Assembly: GCA_016717205.1 (NCBI GenBank)
Contig: JADKGC010000002.1
Location: 682,001-746,000, forward strand
Direction: 5' to 3'
Origin: Candidatus Flexifilum breve
GTDB taxonomy: Bacteria; Chloroflexota; Anaerolineae; Aggregatilineales; Phototrophicaceae
Length of the DNA stretch: 64,000 nt
A program made the translations under genes and the position numbers. Every line of letters begins with the position of its first letter. Positions within the stretch are counted from its first letter, which is position 1. The notes under the pieces were generated by a model that searched no databases, was not told the DNA's origin, and worked only from the letters and a program-made list of their open reading frames with translations. This document shows positions 24,842-32,711 of this stretch, one piece after another.

Positions 24842-24975
24842 CGGCATCCCAATGCCGCGCGGTCGGTAACTCACCTGAACGACAACTGATGCTTGTGTTA
24901 CGCTCGGCGAGAGAGCTCTTCTCTCGGACGATTTTGCTTTCTCTATTACCGGATTGGGGCGCAGCTTACCCCAAT
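24842..24975 (+). promoter_or_regulatory. Structured 5' leader of dnaA with three hairpins
   Basis: Three perfect inverted repeats follow each other between promoter and start: CGGCAT/ATGCCG (24842-24857), CGAGAGA/TCTCTCG (24908-24926) and ATTGGGG/CCCCAAT (24953-24975). The last ends just before the ribosome site AGAGGATAAGG. They could be operator sites in DNA or RNA structures controlling dnaA translation. Confidence 0.4.
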
Positions 24976-24990
24976 AGAGGATAAGGTTTC

Positions 24991-26382
24991 GTGAACCCGC
25001 AAGAGACGTGGAAGTCCGCTTACCATCAACTCGAACTGCAGCTTGAACGTCCCACTTTTGAGACGTGGCTGAAGGGAGCGGCTTTGCTTGGCGTCGAAGA
25101 AGGGGTTTTTGTCATCGGCGTGGGCAATACATATGCTCGCGACATGCTCCAGCTTCGTCTATACCGGACGATTCGCCGCGCCGTCAGCGATGCCGCTGGC
25201 GCGAACGTCGAACTTCGTTTTGAAGTGTGCCAGAATTTACCTGTACTGGAAGCCGACGAAGCGGAAGAAATGCCGCTGTTCCGGCTGCTCGCGCAGCAGG
25301 AACCGACCGAAACGAGCGTCCCGCTCCATAAGCAGATCGCCCGCCCGCAGCAAAGCGAACTGCCAGAATCGGAGCTCAACCCCAAGTACACGTTCGACCG
25401 CTTCATCGCGGCCAGCGAAAACGAGATGATTTTCGCGGCGGCGCAGGCGGTGGCCGAACGCCCGGCCAGCTCCTATAACCCGTTTTTTATTTACGGTGGT
25501 GTCGGCCTCGGCAAGACCCATTTGCTTCAAGCGATTGCCCACGCGTGCAAAGCGCGCGGTCTGCGCGTGATTTACGTGCCGTCGGAAGCGTTCACCAATG
25601 ATCTGGTCGACTCGATCCGCAACCGGACGACGGCCATGTTCCGCGAACGCTATCGCTCGGTCGATGTGCTGCTCGTCGACGACGTGCAGTTTATTTCGGG
25701 CAAAGAGAGCACGCAAGAAGAATTCTTCCATACCTTCAACTCCCTTTACACCTATAACAAACAGGTCGTGCTGGCCTCGGATCGGCATCCGCGCGAACTG
25801 ACAACGCTCGAAGCGCGCCTGCGCTCCCGCTTTGAAGGCGGTCTGGTGATGGATGTGCAGCCGCCCACGCTGGAAACGCGCATCGCCATCCTCAGCAACT
25901 GGGCGCGCGAACGCGACATCAAGCTGACGCGGCATGTCGCCGAAATGCTGGCGACCCGGGCGAAAGCCAACGTGCGCGAACTCGAAGGCGTGTTCAATCA
26001 GGTGGTCGCCACGTCGCAGCTCACCCGGCAGACGGTGACCATGGATACCGCGGTCGAAATCATGGACGGCTATCACCGCCCACGCCATCACATCACGCTG
26101 GCGCAGGTGCTGGATACGACCGCCAAGCACTACGGTCTGCGCACCGAAGATCTGATCGGGCCGCGCCGCACCGGAGCGCTTAACATGGCGCGGCAGGTCG
26201 CGATGTATCTGGCGCGGGAACTGACGAACGCCTCACTCCCGCAAATCGGGGATGCGTTTGGCGGGCGCACGCACAGCACTGTGCTGCACTCGTGCAATAA
26301 GGTTGCGGGCGATTTGCCCGCCAACCCTGCCCTGCAGACCATCGTCAAGGACATCAAGGCGCGGTTGGTCAAGGGATCGTAA
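24991..26382 (+). CDS. dnaA: Chromosomal replication initiator DnaA
   Basis: 463 aa AAA+ protein that opens the origin. Domain I is residues 1-85, linker to about 130, then NPKYTFDRFIAASENE begins domain III. Walker A is GGVGLGKTH at 169-177, Walker B DVLLVDDVQF at about 226-235, and the box VII/sensor region follows. Domain IV has the helix-turn-helix and signature FGGRTHSTVLHS (usual form GRDHTTVxHA; here Asp is Thr). The start is GTG with AGAGGATAAGG upstream. dnaN does not follow; the next plus-strand space is repeats, and recF lies about 17 kb away on the other strand. Confidence 0.96.
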   Translation: MNPQETWKSAYHQLELQLERPTFETWLKGAALLGVEEGVFVIGVGNTYARDMLQLRLYRTIRRAVSDAAGANVELRFEVCQNLPVLEADEAEEMPLFRLLAQQEPTETSVPLHKQIARPQQSELPESELNPKYTFDRFIAASENEMIFAAAQAVAERPASSYNPFFIYGGVGLGKTHLLQAIAHACKARGLRVIYVPSEAFTNDLVDSIRNRTTAMFRERYRSVDVLLVDDVQFISGKESTQEEFFHTFNSLYTYNKQVVLASDRHPRELTTLEARLRSRFEGGLVMDVQPPTLETRIAILSNWARERDIKLTRHVAEMLATRAKANVRELEGVFNQVVATSQLTRQTVTMDTAVEIMDGYHRPRHHITLAQVLDTTAKHYGLRTEDLIGPRRTGALNMARQVAMYLARELTNASLPQIGDAFGGRTHSTVLHSCNKVAGDLPANPALQTIVKDIKARLVKGS

Positions 26383-26405
26383 GTCAGGCTGGTAGGCAAA
26401 AATGT

Positions 26406-26435
26406 AAAGGGCGAACCGATGGGTTCGCCCTTTTT
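26406..26435 (+). terminator. Rho-independent terminator of dnaA
   Basis: AAAGGGCGAACC, loop GATG, GGTTCGCCCTTT: a perfect 12-bp stem followed by a T run, 24 bp after the dnaA stop. Confidence 0.9.
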
Positions 26436-26972
26436 GTTGATTGTGACTTCATCCTCTGAAGTCAGACCAAGACTGCGAGCTAGCAGAGGCGCCAAAGCGG
26501 ATGTCCAAAGAGCGCCTCGTGATCTTGGCTAGAGAGGTGTTTGTAGGAACAAGGCATGAGGATGTTGAAAAAGGTCAGATTCCGACCCCACCCCCGGCCC
26601 CTCCCCGAATTCAGGGAGGGGAGCCAGCAGCGTCTGCCAAGCCGAACAGGTCTTCGTAGGAACGCGATCTAAGCCAATGACCGTTTGTCAGCCAAAGGAC
26701 AAGGCAGGCCGGTCAGTGCGTCGACTGCCGTGAAAACGGGTTACCTGTCGGTCTTGGGCGGTTGCGGACGCGATTTATCGCGTCCCTACACAACCACACT
26801 TTTCTCGTAGGGACGCAATTATGCAGTTTAACTTATGAATACGGAGATCCCGGACGTAGGGGAGGGGGCAGTGTCCCCTCCCGTTCATGGGCGACCACAC
26901 AGGGCCGCCCCTACAGCCCATATCCGCGATCATTCGTTTAATGGCACAATCGCGTCCGTTGTTCTAGAGGGA
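26436..26972. repeat. Gene-free region with GC-B and P20 units
   Basis: 537 bp. GC-B palindrome at about 26595-26620, a damaged P20-like GTAGGAACGCGATC at 26656, a P20 core at 26766-26785 followed by CTAC, and a half unit GTAGGGACGCAATTATGC at about 26807 leading into GCAGTTTAACTTATGAA, a phrase repeated at 46079. A stretch reading GGGCGACCACACAGGGCCGCCCCTAC lies near 26890. No gene is seen. Confidence 0.65.
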
Positions 26973-27365
26973 CTATGTCGCGGCACTGTCGCTCGGCTCG
27001 GTCTCTTTCCGCACGCCGCCCGTGAGATACGAAATGCCAACCCACATGGCGCGGGAGCGGCTGTAGAAGATCGTAATGAACAGCACGTTGTAGATAACCC
27101 AGAAGAGCAGATGCGGCTCGAAAGGCGGATGCCACAACGCATCGGCGAGGAAAAAGCCGCCCACGGTCGTCAGTTCCGCCACACTCAGATTGATGTACAT
27201 GCCGCCGACCGATTCGCCGTCTTCGCGTTCAAAGCGCACACCGCACACGGGACACACCTTGTTGTGCTTGAACAAGCCCGTGAAGATTTTTCCCTGCTCA
27301 CAGTTGGGGCAGCGCAGCCGGAACGTCACCCACAGCACATGCGCCCATTTGCCAAAATCGCTCAT
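26973..27365 (-). CDS. DUF983 family membrane protein
   Basis: 130 aa. The N-terminal zinc-ribbon-like motif RCPNCEQGKIF ... KVCPVCGVRFEREDGE matches DUF983, and two membrane segments follow (about residues 60-80 and 85-108). It is usually a small cytoplasmic-membrane protein of unknown role, often near cytochrome oxidase assembly genes. Here it is 61 bp downstream of the YgjP-type peptidase gene on the same strand, with no oxidase gene nearby. Confidence 0.85.
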   Translation of the reverse strand: MSDFGKWAHVLWVTFRLRCPNCEQGKIFTGLFKHNKVCPVCGVRFEREDGESVGGMYINLSVAELTTVGGFFLADALWHPPFEPHLLFWVIYNVLFITIFYSRSRAMWVGISYLTGGVRKETEPSDSAAT

Positions 27366-27426
27366 GATTCACCTCTTCAGATTGGCTGCATCTTACACTG
27401 GGGATCAGCGGGGTTTCAAGGTGAGC

Positions 27427-28146
27427 CTAGCGCTGATTGAGGCGTTTACGGCGGTCGCGCCAATCGGGGAGCACGCGATCCATCAGTTTCCAGAAGCGCG
27501 GGCTGTGATTCAGTTCTTTGAGGTGGCACAGCTCATGCAGCACGACGTAGTCGATCAGCTCGACGGGCTGGTGAATCAGCCGCAGGTTGAGCGACACATT
27601 GCCTTTCGAACTGCAGCTCCCCCAGCGCGTCTTCATATCGCGGATTTTGAGCGGCGGAAAGGCGATGCCCCACGCCGCGACGCGGGGAAAGCAAGCCGTT
27701 AGGCGTTCGGCGAAGACGCGCTCAGCCTGCACGCGCAGCCAGCGATTCAGCAGGGCGGCGACGTGGTCGGTGTCGGTTGCGTCGCGCACAGAGACGATGA
27801 TCTCGCCGCCGCCTAACTGGACGCGCTGGCGCTGACTCGTTTCGATACGCAAGGTGTAGCCTTCACCGAGATAACGCACGGTCGCCCCGGTGACGGACTG
27901 CGGCTCGACCGGGGGTGACGGCGGCGTCTGGCGGAACTGCTGCTGATGTTTGAGGATCCACGCGGCGCGCGTGTGCAGATGCGCTTCGATGAAGCGCAGA
28001 TCGGTGTTGAGCGGCGCACGGACGATCACGCGTGTATCCGGGTAGACGTGAATCCCGAGCGTTTTGCGCCGGGAGAAGATCAGCTCGTAGTCAATCGTCA
28101 CACTGCCGGACTGGAGGCGGCGCAGCTGCTTGGGCGATTTTTTCAT
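27427..28146 (-). CDS. YgjP/DUF45 zinc metallopeptidase-like protein
   Basis: 239 aa. The C-terminal half has the DUF45 signature: RWGSCSSKGNVSLNLRLI, then VVLHELCHLKELNHSPRFW. HELCH is the HExxH zinc site and the downstream His in NHS the likely third ligand. The N-terminal half (SGSVTIDYELIFSRRKTLGIHV) is the usual beta domain. No signal peptide, so cytoplasmic. In several bacteria such genes lie beside type I restriction systems; none is present here. The DUF983 gene follows on the same strand. Confidence 0.88.
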   Translation of the reverse strand: MKKSPKQLRRLQSGSVTIDYELIFSRRKTLGIHVYPDTRVIVRAPLNTDLRFIEAHLHTRAAWILKHQQQFRQTPPSPPVEPQSVTGATVRYLGEGYTLRIETSQRQRVQLGGGEIIVSVRDATDTDHVAALLNRWLRVQAERVFAERLTACFPRVAAWGIAFPPLKIRDMKTRWGSCSSKGNVSLNLRLIHQPVELIDYVVLHELCHLKELNHSPRFWKLMDRVLPDWRDRRKRLNQR

Positions 28147-28154
28147 AGGTTCAT

Positions 28155-28373
28155 CCGATTAGCCTCACCTAAATCCCCTCCGAGGGGACTTCACGAACAC
28201 GCCATTTCCCCTCTCTGTTCGGAGAGGGGCTGGCGTGAATCCGGTAAATAGTCGAAGTTGGGGTTGTAGGGGCGCACGGCCGTGCGCCCCTACGAACAAG
28301 CCGCGCTGATTTGCGGACATATGCCGGATGAAGCACTAAATCGCGTCACTACGACGGTCGTTTACAGCATTGA
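28155..28373. repeat. GC-A repeat and a perfect 28-nt P20 palindrome
   Basis: GC-A-like unit at 28160-28240, then a fully symmetric P20 unit: GTAG (28266-28269), core 28270-28289, CTAC (28290-28293). The same 28-nt palindrome recurs exactly at 42444-42471. Confidence 0.8.
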
Positions 28374-28598
28374 TCAGCGGAGCAGCGGCGCCAGTTCGAT
28401 GAGCAGCATCGACCCGACGATGACCAGCACAACAATCAGCAGCACGATACGCGCGGGCGACCAGAACGAAGGCCGATCCCCGACGTAGCCAATGGTGCGC
28501 GGGTCGTAGTCGGCGGGCGCATCGTCGCCCAACTCCTCAACATCGCGGTCGTCGGGATATTCGTCGTCGTCGATCCAATCATCGCGGCGATAGCTCAT
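28374..28598 (-). CDS. Small acidic single-pass membrane protein
   Basis: 74 aa. The first 45 residues are very acidic (RDDWIDDDEYPDDRD ...), followed by one membrane segment at about residues 50-70 (RIVLLIVVLVIVGSMLLIEL). AAGGAGG lies 4 nt before the ATG, good support for a real gene despite its size. It follows the site-2 protease gene on the same strand. Function unknown. Confidence 0.65.
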   Translation of the reverse strand: MSYRRDDWIDDDEYPDDRDVEELGDDAPADYDPRTIGYVGDRPSFWSPARIVLLIVVLVIVGSMLLIELAPLLR

Positions 28599-28684
28599 AC
28601 AGCCTCCTTGTTCCGATCTTCTGGAAACACTGATGACAGTCACCTGACCGTCTACCACCATCGACGCGGCGCGCGCCCGGGGTT

Positions 28685-30026
28685 TTACACCCTGAACTGC
28701 GGACGGTTGAGCCGCCCCCGAATGAGATTCGCCGCCGCGACCACGCCGAGCGTGAGCAGCACGCCCTGCCGTTCCAGACCGCCCGCGCCTTCCGACGTGA
28801 ACATGATCGGCACGGGGATAAAGGTCACGATAAAGACAATGATACTCAGAAGTCCGATCAGGCGCCGCCGTGGGTCGAGCTTGGTGATCATATCGAGGGG
28901 CGTCGCGTAGATGCGCCCGAAGAAGAACAGCAGCACCACCCACAGCAGCCAGGCTTCGGTGAAGCGCAGCGTGAGGATGATGAGCACGCCCATCACCGGG
29001 ATGTAGAGCATGCGCGCGCGTTCGCCCAGCAGCGAATAGATGATGTGCCCGCCGTCCAACTGGCCGATGGGCAGCAGGTTAATCCCCGTGAGCAGTAAGC
29101 CAAACCAGCCCGCCGTCGCCATCTGGTTAATGGTCACGTCAATGCCATCCGCGGGCAGGAAGCGCCCAAAGATGAGCGTTTTGGCCAGCGCATAGACCAG
29201 CGAATTGCCTTCCAGCGCGCCGCCCGGCGTGATCGGTCCGACATACGAGGTGCTCAGGCCGATGATCAGGATGGGGATAGTGAACAGGAAACCCATCAGC
29301 GGGCCGGACGCGCCAATGTCGAGCAGCGCTTTACGGTTGCGGATCGGTTCGCGCAGCTGGATGAACGCGCCCATCGTCCACGACAGGCTGATCATGGGCG
29401 CGGGGATGAAGTACGGCAGCGTCACCGACACTTTATGGAAGCGCGCGGCGAAGTAGTGCCCGAACTCGTGCGCGCCGATGATCAGCATGACGCTGAGCGC
29501 GTAAGGCAGGCCGCGCCAGATCTGCGTGAGGAGGTTCTCGCCCACGTAAGCGGCCAGCGCGGGATCGGACAGACTCTAACTCGCCGACGGCGATGAGCGT
29601 GCCAAGGATCAACACGCTGATCAACGTGGCGATGAACATGAACAGGTTGACCGTCCAGCCGCGTTCGCCGGGATGCACCCGCCCGGCGAGGATATGCACG
29701 ACGTGCTTGCCGTTCGCCTCCCGGAAGATCGGCAGGTAGTTCAGCGGCTTGAGAACTTTGTCGAGGCGATCATAGGCCTGTTCCGAGTCGAACAGCAGCC
29801 GCCCTTCGAACGAGGCGAGCAAACCGCCGTTCAGTTCCGCGGGCATGTGCGCGTCGGGCGCAGGCGTTTGGTCGTCCGCCGGAACGATTTCGCGCTCGAT
29901 CATGAGCACGGACATGACGATCTGGCGGAGTTCGTCGCGCACGGCGTTATTCTCGTGCGGGACATGACGCACCGACGACCGCAGGGCGGGACGGTCATCG
30001 GTGGATGAGGCAGTTTCATTGAGCAT
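28685..30026 (-). pseudogene. Site-2 protease (M50) family gene split by a frameshift
   Basis: Two overlapping reading frames make one protein. The upstream part (from ATG 30026) carries a soluble N-domain (FEGRLLFDSEQAYDRLDKVLKPL; IFREANGKHVVHILAGRV) and the first membrane helix. The downstream part has GAHEFGHYFAARFHKV (HExxH zinc site), PYFIPAPM and GQLDGGH, the hallmarks of intramembrane M50 proteases. A one-base change of frame is needed between about 29575 and 29546: the second frame has a stop at 29576-29578 and the first turns into Arg-rich nonsense afterwards. There is no homopolymer at the site. This may be a real mutation, a sequencing error or, less likely, programmed frameshifting. 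Confidence 0.85.
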
Positions 30027-30114
30027 GAAAACTCTCCGAGCGCGGACGCCGTGACAACGTCCGTTGGTTGGCCAAGAATGATCAACGGACGCGGCTGTTC
30101 AGCGGCACAGGAAG

Positions 30115-30205
30115 CGGATTTGGTAGAGGTATGCGGACGCGATAAATCGCGTCCCTACGAAAATACAGGCTGTGTGTAGGGACGCCATTCATGGCGTCCG
30201 CTGTT
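30115..30205. repeat. Two P20 palindromes pointing outward
   Basis: Core 30135-30154 followed by CTAC, then core 30180-30199 preceded by GTAG. Unlike most pairs in the window, the GTAG and CTAC tags face each other. The rest of 30027-30281 shows no gene. Confidence 0.75.
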
Positions 30206-30281
30206 TCCAAATCGACTTCACGCTGGGCGGCTAAAACTCGACGCGTCCGTGAGTATTCTAATCAAGTTTACCCGCGTTTGC

Positions 30282-31280
30282 TTAGGGTGGCGTGATAATC
30301 TGCCACGCGTCACCCTGCGGCAAGAGCTGCAAGACCGTGCCGTCCGTGCTGCTCACGTAGAGCGTCTCTTCGCCGTTGGTGACCGAGGTCTGCACGAAGC
30401 CGTCGAAGGCGAATTCTGGCTGGCTGGCCAAGCCGAGACGATTGCGCACGGTGTCGTTGCCGCGCCACACGAACCCGAGACGGCGCAGCGGCTGGTAGAA
30501 ACCGGGCGGCGGCGCGAAACTCGGCTCAGATTCCGGGTGGATCGCCGGATCGAAGCGGTTGGGGATCGCAATCCAGCCTGGTTCGAAGCCGTCGTTGAAG
30601 AGCGAATACACAACTTCGTTCGCCTGAATATAGACCATGCGCCCCGCCTGGAACGGCTCTTCGATGATGTAGGTTTCCTGCGCCGCGCCCGTCGGGCATT
30701 CCTGCGGCGGGGGCTGGAAGAACCAGACATCCGGGCACGCCAGCGGAATGGTCAGCGTTTGCTCGACGCGGTTATCGCCGTCGCCCGCCGTGAGCAGGAA
30801 TTCAAGCGCCCCGCGATCTGAACGGCGCGTCGGGATGTTGAGACTCCCATCCGCTGCGACCTGCCACACCTGATTGCGCACGCCGCGCTCCACCCGGTAG
30901 ATGTTGGCCGCGGTCGTGCCGCGCGTTGACCAGTAGAGCGTCACCGTGTCGCCGGGGGCGACCGCTGCCGCGCCTGCTGTGAAAAACTCGATGCGCGGCG
31001 CGTTCGGGTTGAACGGACGCGTCGAGGTAGCGGCCTGCGCCACTAACGTCACCGCCTGACCGAACAGCGGCGTGGGCGAAGGCCCGCCCGTCGCCGTGGC
31101 TGGCATGGGACTCGGCGGCTGCGTCGGCGTGACGTTGCGCGCCGGGGTGCGCGTGGGCGCAGCGGTCGGCGTGGCCGTGGCGGTCGGCTGGGCGGTGGGC
31201 ACAATCGGCGCGATGCTCGCCCCGCAGCCCGCCGCGATCAGCATGACCAAACAGAGACAATAGGTTGTGATCCGCCGCAT
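30282..31280 (-). CDS. Exported lipoprotein with Ig-like domain
   Basis: 332 aa from ATG 31280. The signal peptide ends in the lipobox LIAAGC, so Cys would be lipidated and the protein anchored outside the membrane. A Thr/Pro linker (about residues 25-70) is followed by IEFFTAGAAAVAPGDTVTLYWS, an Ig-like beta-sandwich opening, then a domain with ACPDVWFFQPPPQECP and a C-terminal region ending GDAWQIITPP. In-frame extension upstream would read through a poly-Pro artefact of the G-tract and is rejected. The linker motif TPLFG is shared with the SH3b protein next door. Confidence 0.8.
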   Translation of the reverse strand: MRRITTYCLCLVMLIAAGCGASIAPIVPTAQPTATATPTAAPTRTPARNVTPTQPPSPMPATATGGPSPTPLFGQAVTLVAQAATSTRPFNPNAPRIEFFTAGAAAVAPGDTVTLYWSTRGTTAANIYRVERGVRNQVWQVAADGSLNIPTRRSDRGALEFLLTAGDGDNRVEQTLTIPLACPDVWFFQPPPQECPTGAAQETYIIEEPFQAGRMVYIQANEVVYSLFNDGFEPGWIAIPNRFDPAIHPESEPSFAPPPGFYQPLRRLGFVWRGNDTVRNRLGLASQPEFAFDGFVQTSVTNGEETLYVSSTDGTVLQLLPQGDAWQIITPP

Positions 31281-31310
31281 TCCGTTTGATCCTCTGGCAT
31301 AGGCCCCCTG

Positions 31311-31365
<55 letters not shown>

Positions 31366-31503
31366 AAAGGATCCCGACCCCACCCCCGCCCCTCCCCGAA
31401 TTCAGGGAGGGGAGCAAAAAGCACTCGCAACGTCGCCCCTCTCCCCGCTTGCGTGGGGTGGGGGTTTAAACCCTCATGCCGTCCTACAGGTCTAGACGTT
31501 GAT

Positions 31504-31983
31504 TTACCGCTGCAAGATTCGGTCGCCCGAGGCCGTGATGATCGGCAGATCGGTCAGGCGTCCGGTGATGGTCAGCACGCAGCGCGCCACCCACCCGCGC
31601 GTTTCGCCGACCTGGACCTGCACCCACATGTCGAGATCGTTCTGGAAGTCGGGCGTGCAGTCGCGCCCGCGTTCCCAACCGTTCCAGCCGACGATGTCGA
31701 TCAAGCGCCCGGTGCCGAGCCGCCCGATGCGCGGAAATTCGAGGCCGGGGCCGGAGCGGATCGCCACCGGGCCGCGATCGGCGCGCCCGCCCACGCCCGT
31801 CAGGCTGATGGGGATGGGCGTCTCCATTGGCGTGGGCGTGGCGAGACCGAAGGTATCGCCGAAGAGCGGCGTTTGGGTCGGCTGCACGTCCTGCGCAACC
31901 GTCAGCGGCGCGAGCATGAACAGCAGCGCCAGCGTGGCGAACGAAGCGATCCAGAGCAAGTGAGATGGTTTCAGTTTGCGCAT
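31504..31983 (-). CDS. Exported SH3b-type domain protein
   Basis: 159 aa. N-terminal signal sequence (LLWIASFATLALLFMLAPLTVAQ), a short Thr/Pro-rich linker containing TPLFGDTF, then a bacterial SH3-like domain: VAIRSGPGLEFPRIGRL ... MWVQVQVGETRGWVARCVL. Two Cys (one in RDCTPD, one in ARCVL) may pair. Such domains bind cell-wall or surface glycans. It is 3 bp downstream of the VapC gene and may share its transcript; the lipoprotein gene with the same linker motif follows after the G-tract. Confidence 0.8.
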   Translation of the reverse strand: MRKLKPSHLLWIASFATLALLFMLAPLTVAQDVQPTQTPLFGDTFGLATPTPMETPIPISLTGVGGRADRGPVAIRSGPGLEFPRIGRLGTGRLIDIVGWNGWERGRDCTPDFQNDLDMWVQVQVGETRGWVARCVLTITGRLTDLPIITASGDRILQR

Positions 31984-31986
31984 ACA

Positions 31987-32406
31987 TCAAGCCTTTTCCG
32001 GCAATAACTCAAACTGCTGAATGTGCTTGGGACGGATCAGGCTGAAATCGCGCCGATCGAGGGTCAAAACCCGCGTGATGTTCAGGCGTTCCGCGACCGC
32101 CGCAATCGTAGCATCGACAAAATCCACGCGGGTATCAGCGTATTTTTGCAGAATTTCGGCGGTTCGCGCGACATCTTCATCAGCCAATGGGATGAGACGG
32201 TAACGGGTATTGGGAAATCGTGCAAGGAAAAATGATACGGTCAAATTCCCGTAACGTTTGGTGAGAAAGTAGCCGATTTCCGCTAACGTGGTTTGAGGAA
32301 GATAGATCGGTTGATGAGAACGATAAATCGCAAGACTCGGTTCGTGGAACTCATCATGAATGTCAAAAACGGCGATCACGAAACTCGTGTCTGCGACAGC
32401 GATCAT
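31987..32406 (-). CDS. PIN-domain toxin (VapC-like)
   Basis: 139 aa. PIN-domain acidic residues are visible: Asp6 (VADTSFVIAVFD), Glu in TLAEIGYF and Asp in RVDFVDATIAA, with Asp in LTLDRRDF. Such proteins are Mg-dependent ribonucleases that cleave tRNA or rRNA and are held inactive by a partner antitoxin. The start codon overlaps the stop of the upstream gene (ATGA, 32403-32406), the classic toxin-antitoxin arrangement. Confidence 0.85.
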   Translation of the reverse strand: MIAVADTSFVIAVFDIHDEFHEPSLAIYRSHQPIYLPQTTLAEIGYFLTKRYGNLTVSFFLARFPNTRYRLIPLADEDVARTAEILQKYADTRVDFVDATIAAVAERLNITRVLTLDRRDFSLIRPKHIQQFELLPEKA

Positions 32407-32672
32407 TCATCATCTCGTTTCTGCGTCCAGCCCCAACGGGTGACCTCCTCTTGCAGCATGCGCTTCGCTTTTACCGAGAGATCGCCCGTCTCGCTTGAAA
32501 ACAAACCAACTGCTGGGTCGTTTTCTTCGCTGTAATCCGGCGGCAGGTCAGCAGATTGCATGGCAGTCTTGTACTTCACAACGTCGATATGTTCGATCAA
32601 CTCGCGAATTTCGTCATCCGTCAATTGATCCAACTTGGCGATCAACTGTTCTTTCAGGTTAGGTGTATTCAT
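32403..32672 (-). CDS. Putative VapB-type antitoxin
   Basis: 89 aa from ATG 32672 (MNTPNLKEQL); an upstream in-frame start at 32684 lacks a better ribosome site. Acidic, helical, ends WGWTQKRDDE. No clear DNA-binding fold is recognised, so the call rests on size, charge and translational overlap with the PIN gene. The motif KLDQLTDDEIRELIEHIDVV resembles helical antitoxin dimerisation regions. Confidence 0.6.
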   Translation of the reverse strand: MNTPNLKEQLIAKLDQLTDDEIRELIEHIDVVKYKTAMQSADLPPDYSEENDPAVGLFSSETGDLSVKAKRMLQEEVTRWGWTQKRDDE

Positions 32673-32711
32673 GATGCACCTCACTCACCTATAGCCCCAT
32701 TCTAACACAAG

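Larger units (their letters stand above)
24483..24990. other. AT-rich spoVS-dnaA intergenic region, candidate replication origin
   Basis: 508 bp without a gene, much more AT-rich than its surroundings from about 24510 to 24800. It contains two near DnaA boxes (TGTGGATGT 24545-24553 and TTATCCCAA 24644-24652, each 7 of 9 to the consensus), a 9-bp inverted repeat TCATTGTAC / GTACAATGA (24526-24534, 24564-24572), the repeated motif AATGTTAAAA (24651-24660, 24708-24717), a promoter and a structured leader. Position beside dnaA and composition fit an origin; the box matches are weak. Confidence 0.45.

Noticed and set aside
24483..24990. tRNA or riboswitch in the dnaA upstream region
   Set aside because: No cloverleaf or T-loop sequence and no known riboswitch core; only simple hairpins are visible.
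26835..27440. 201-codon plus-strand frame
   Set aside because: Antisense to the DUF983 gene, whose CxxC motifs and membrane helices are intact on the minus strand.
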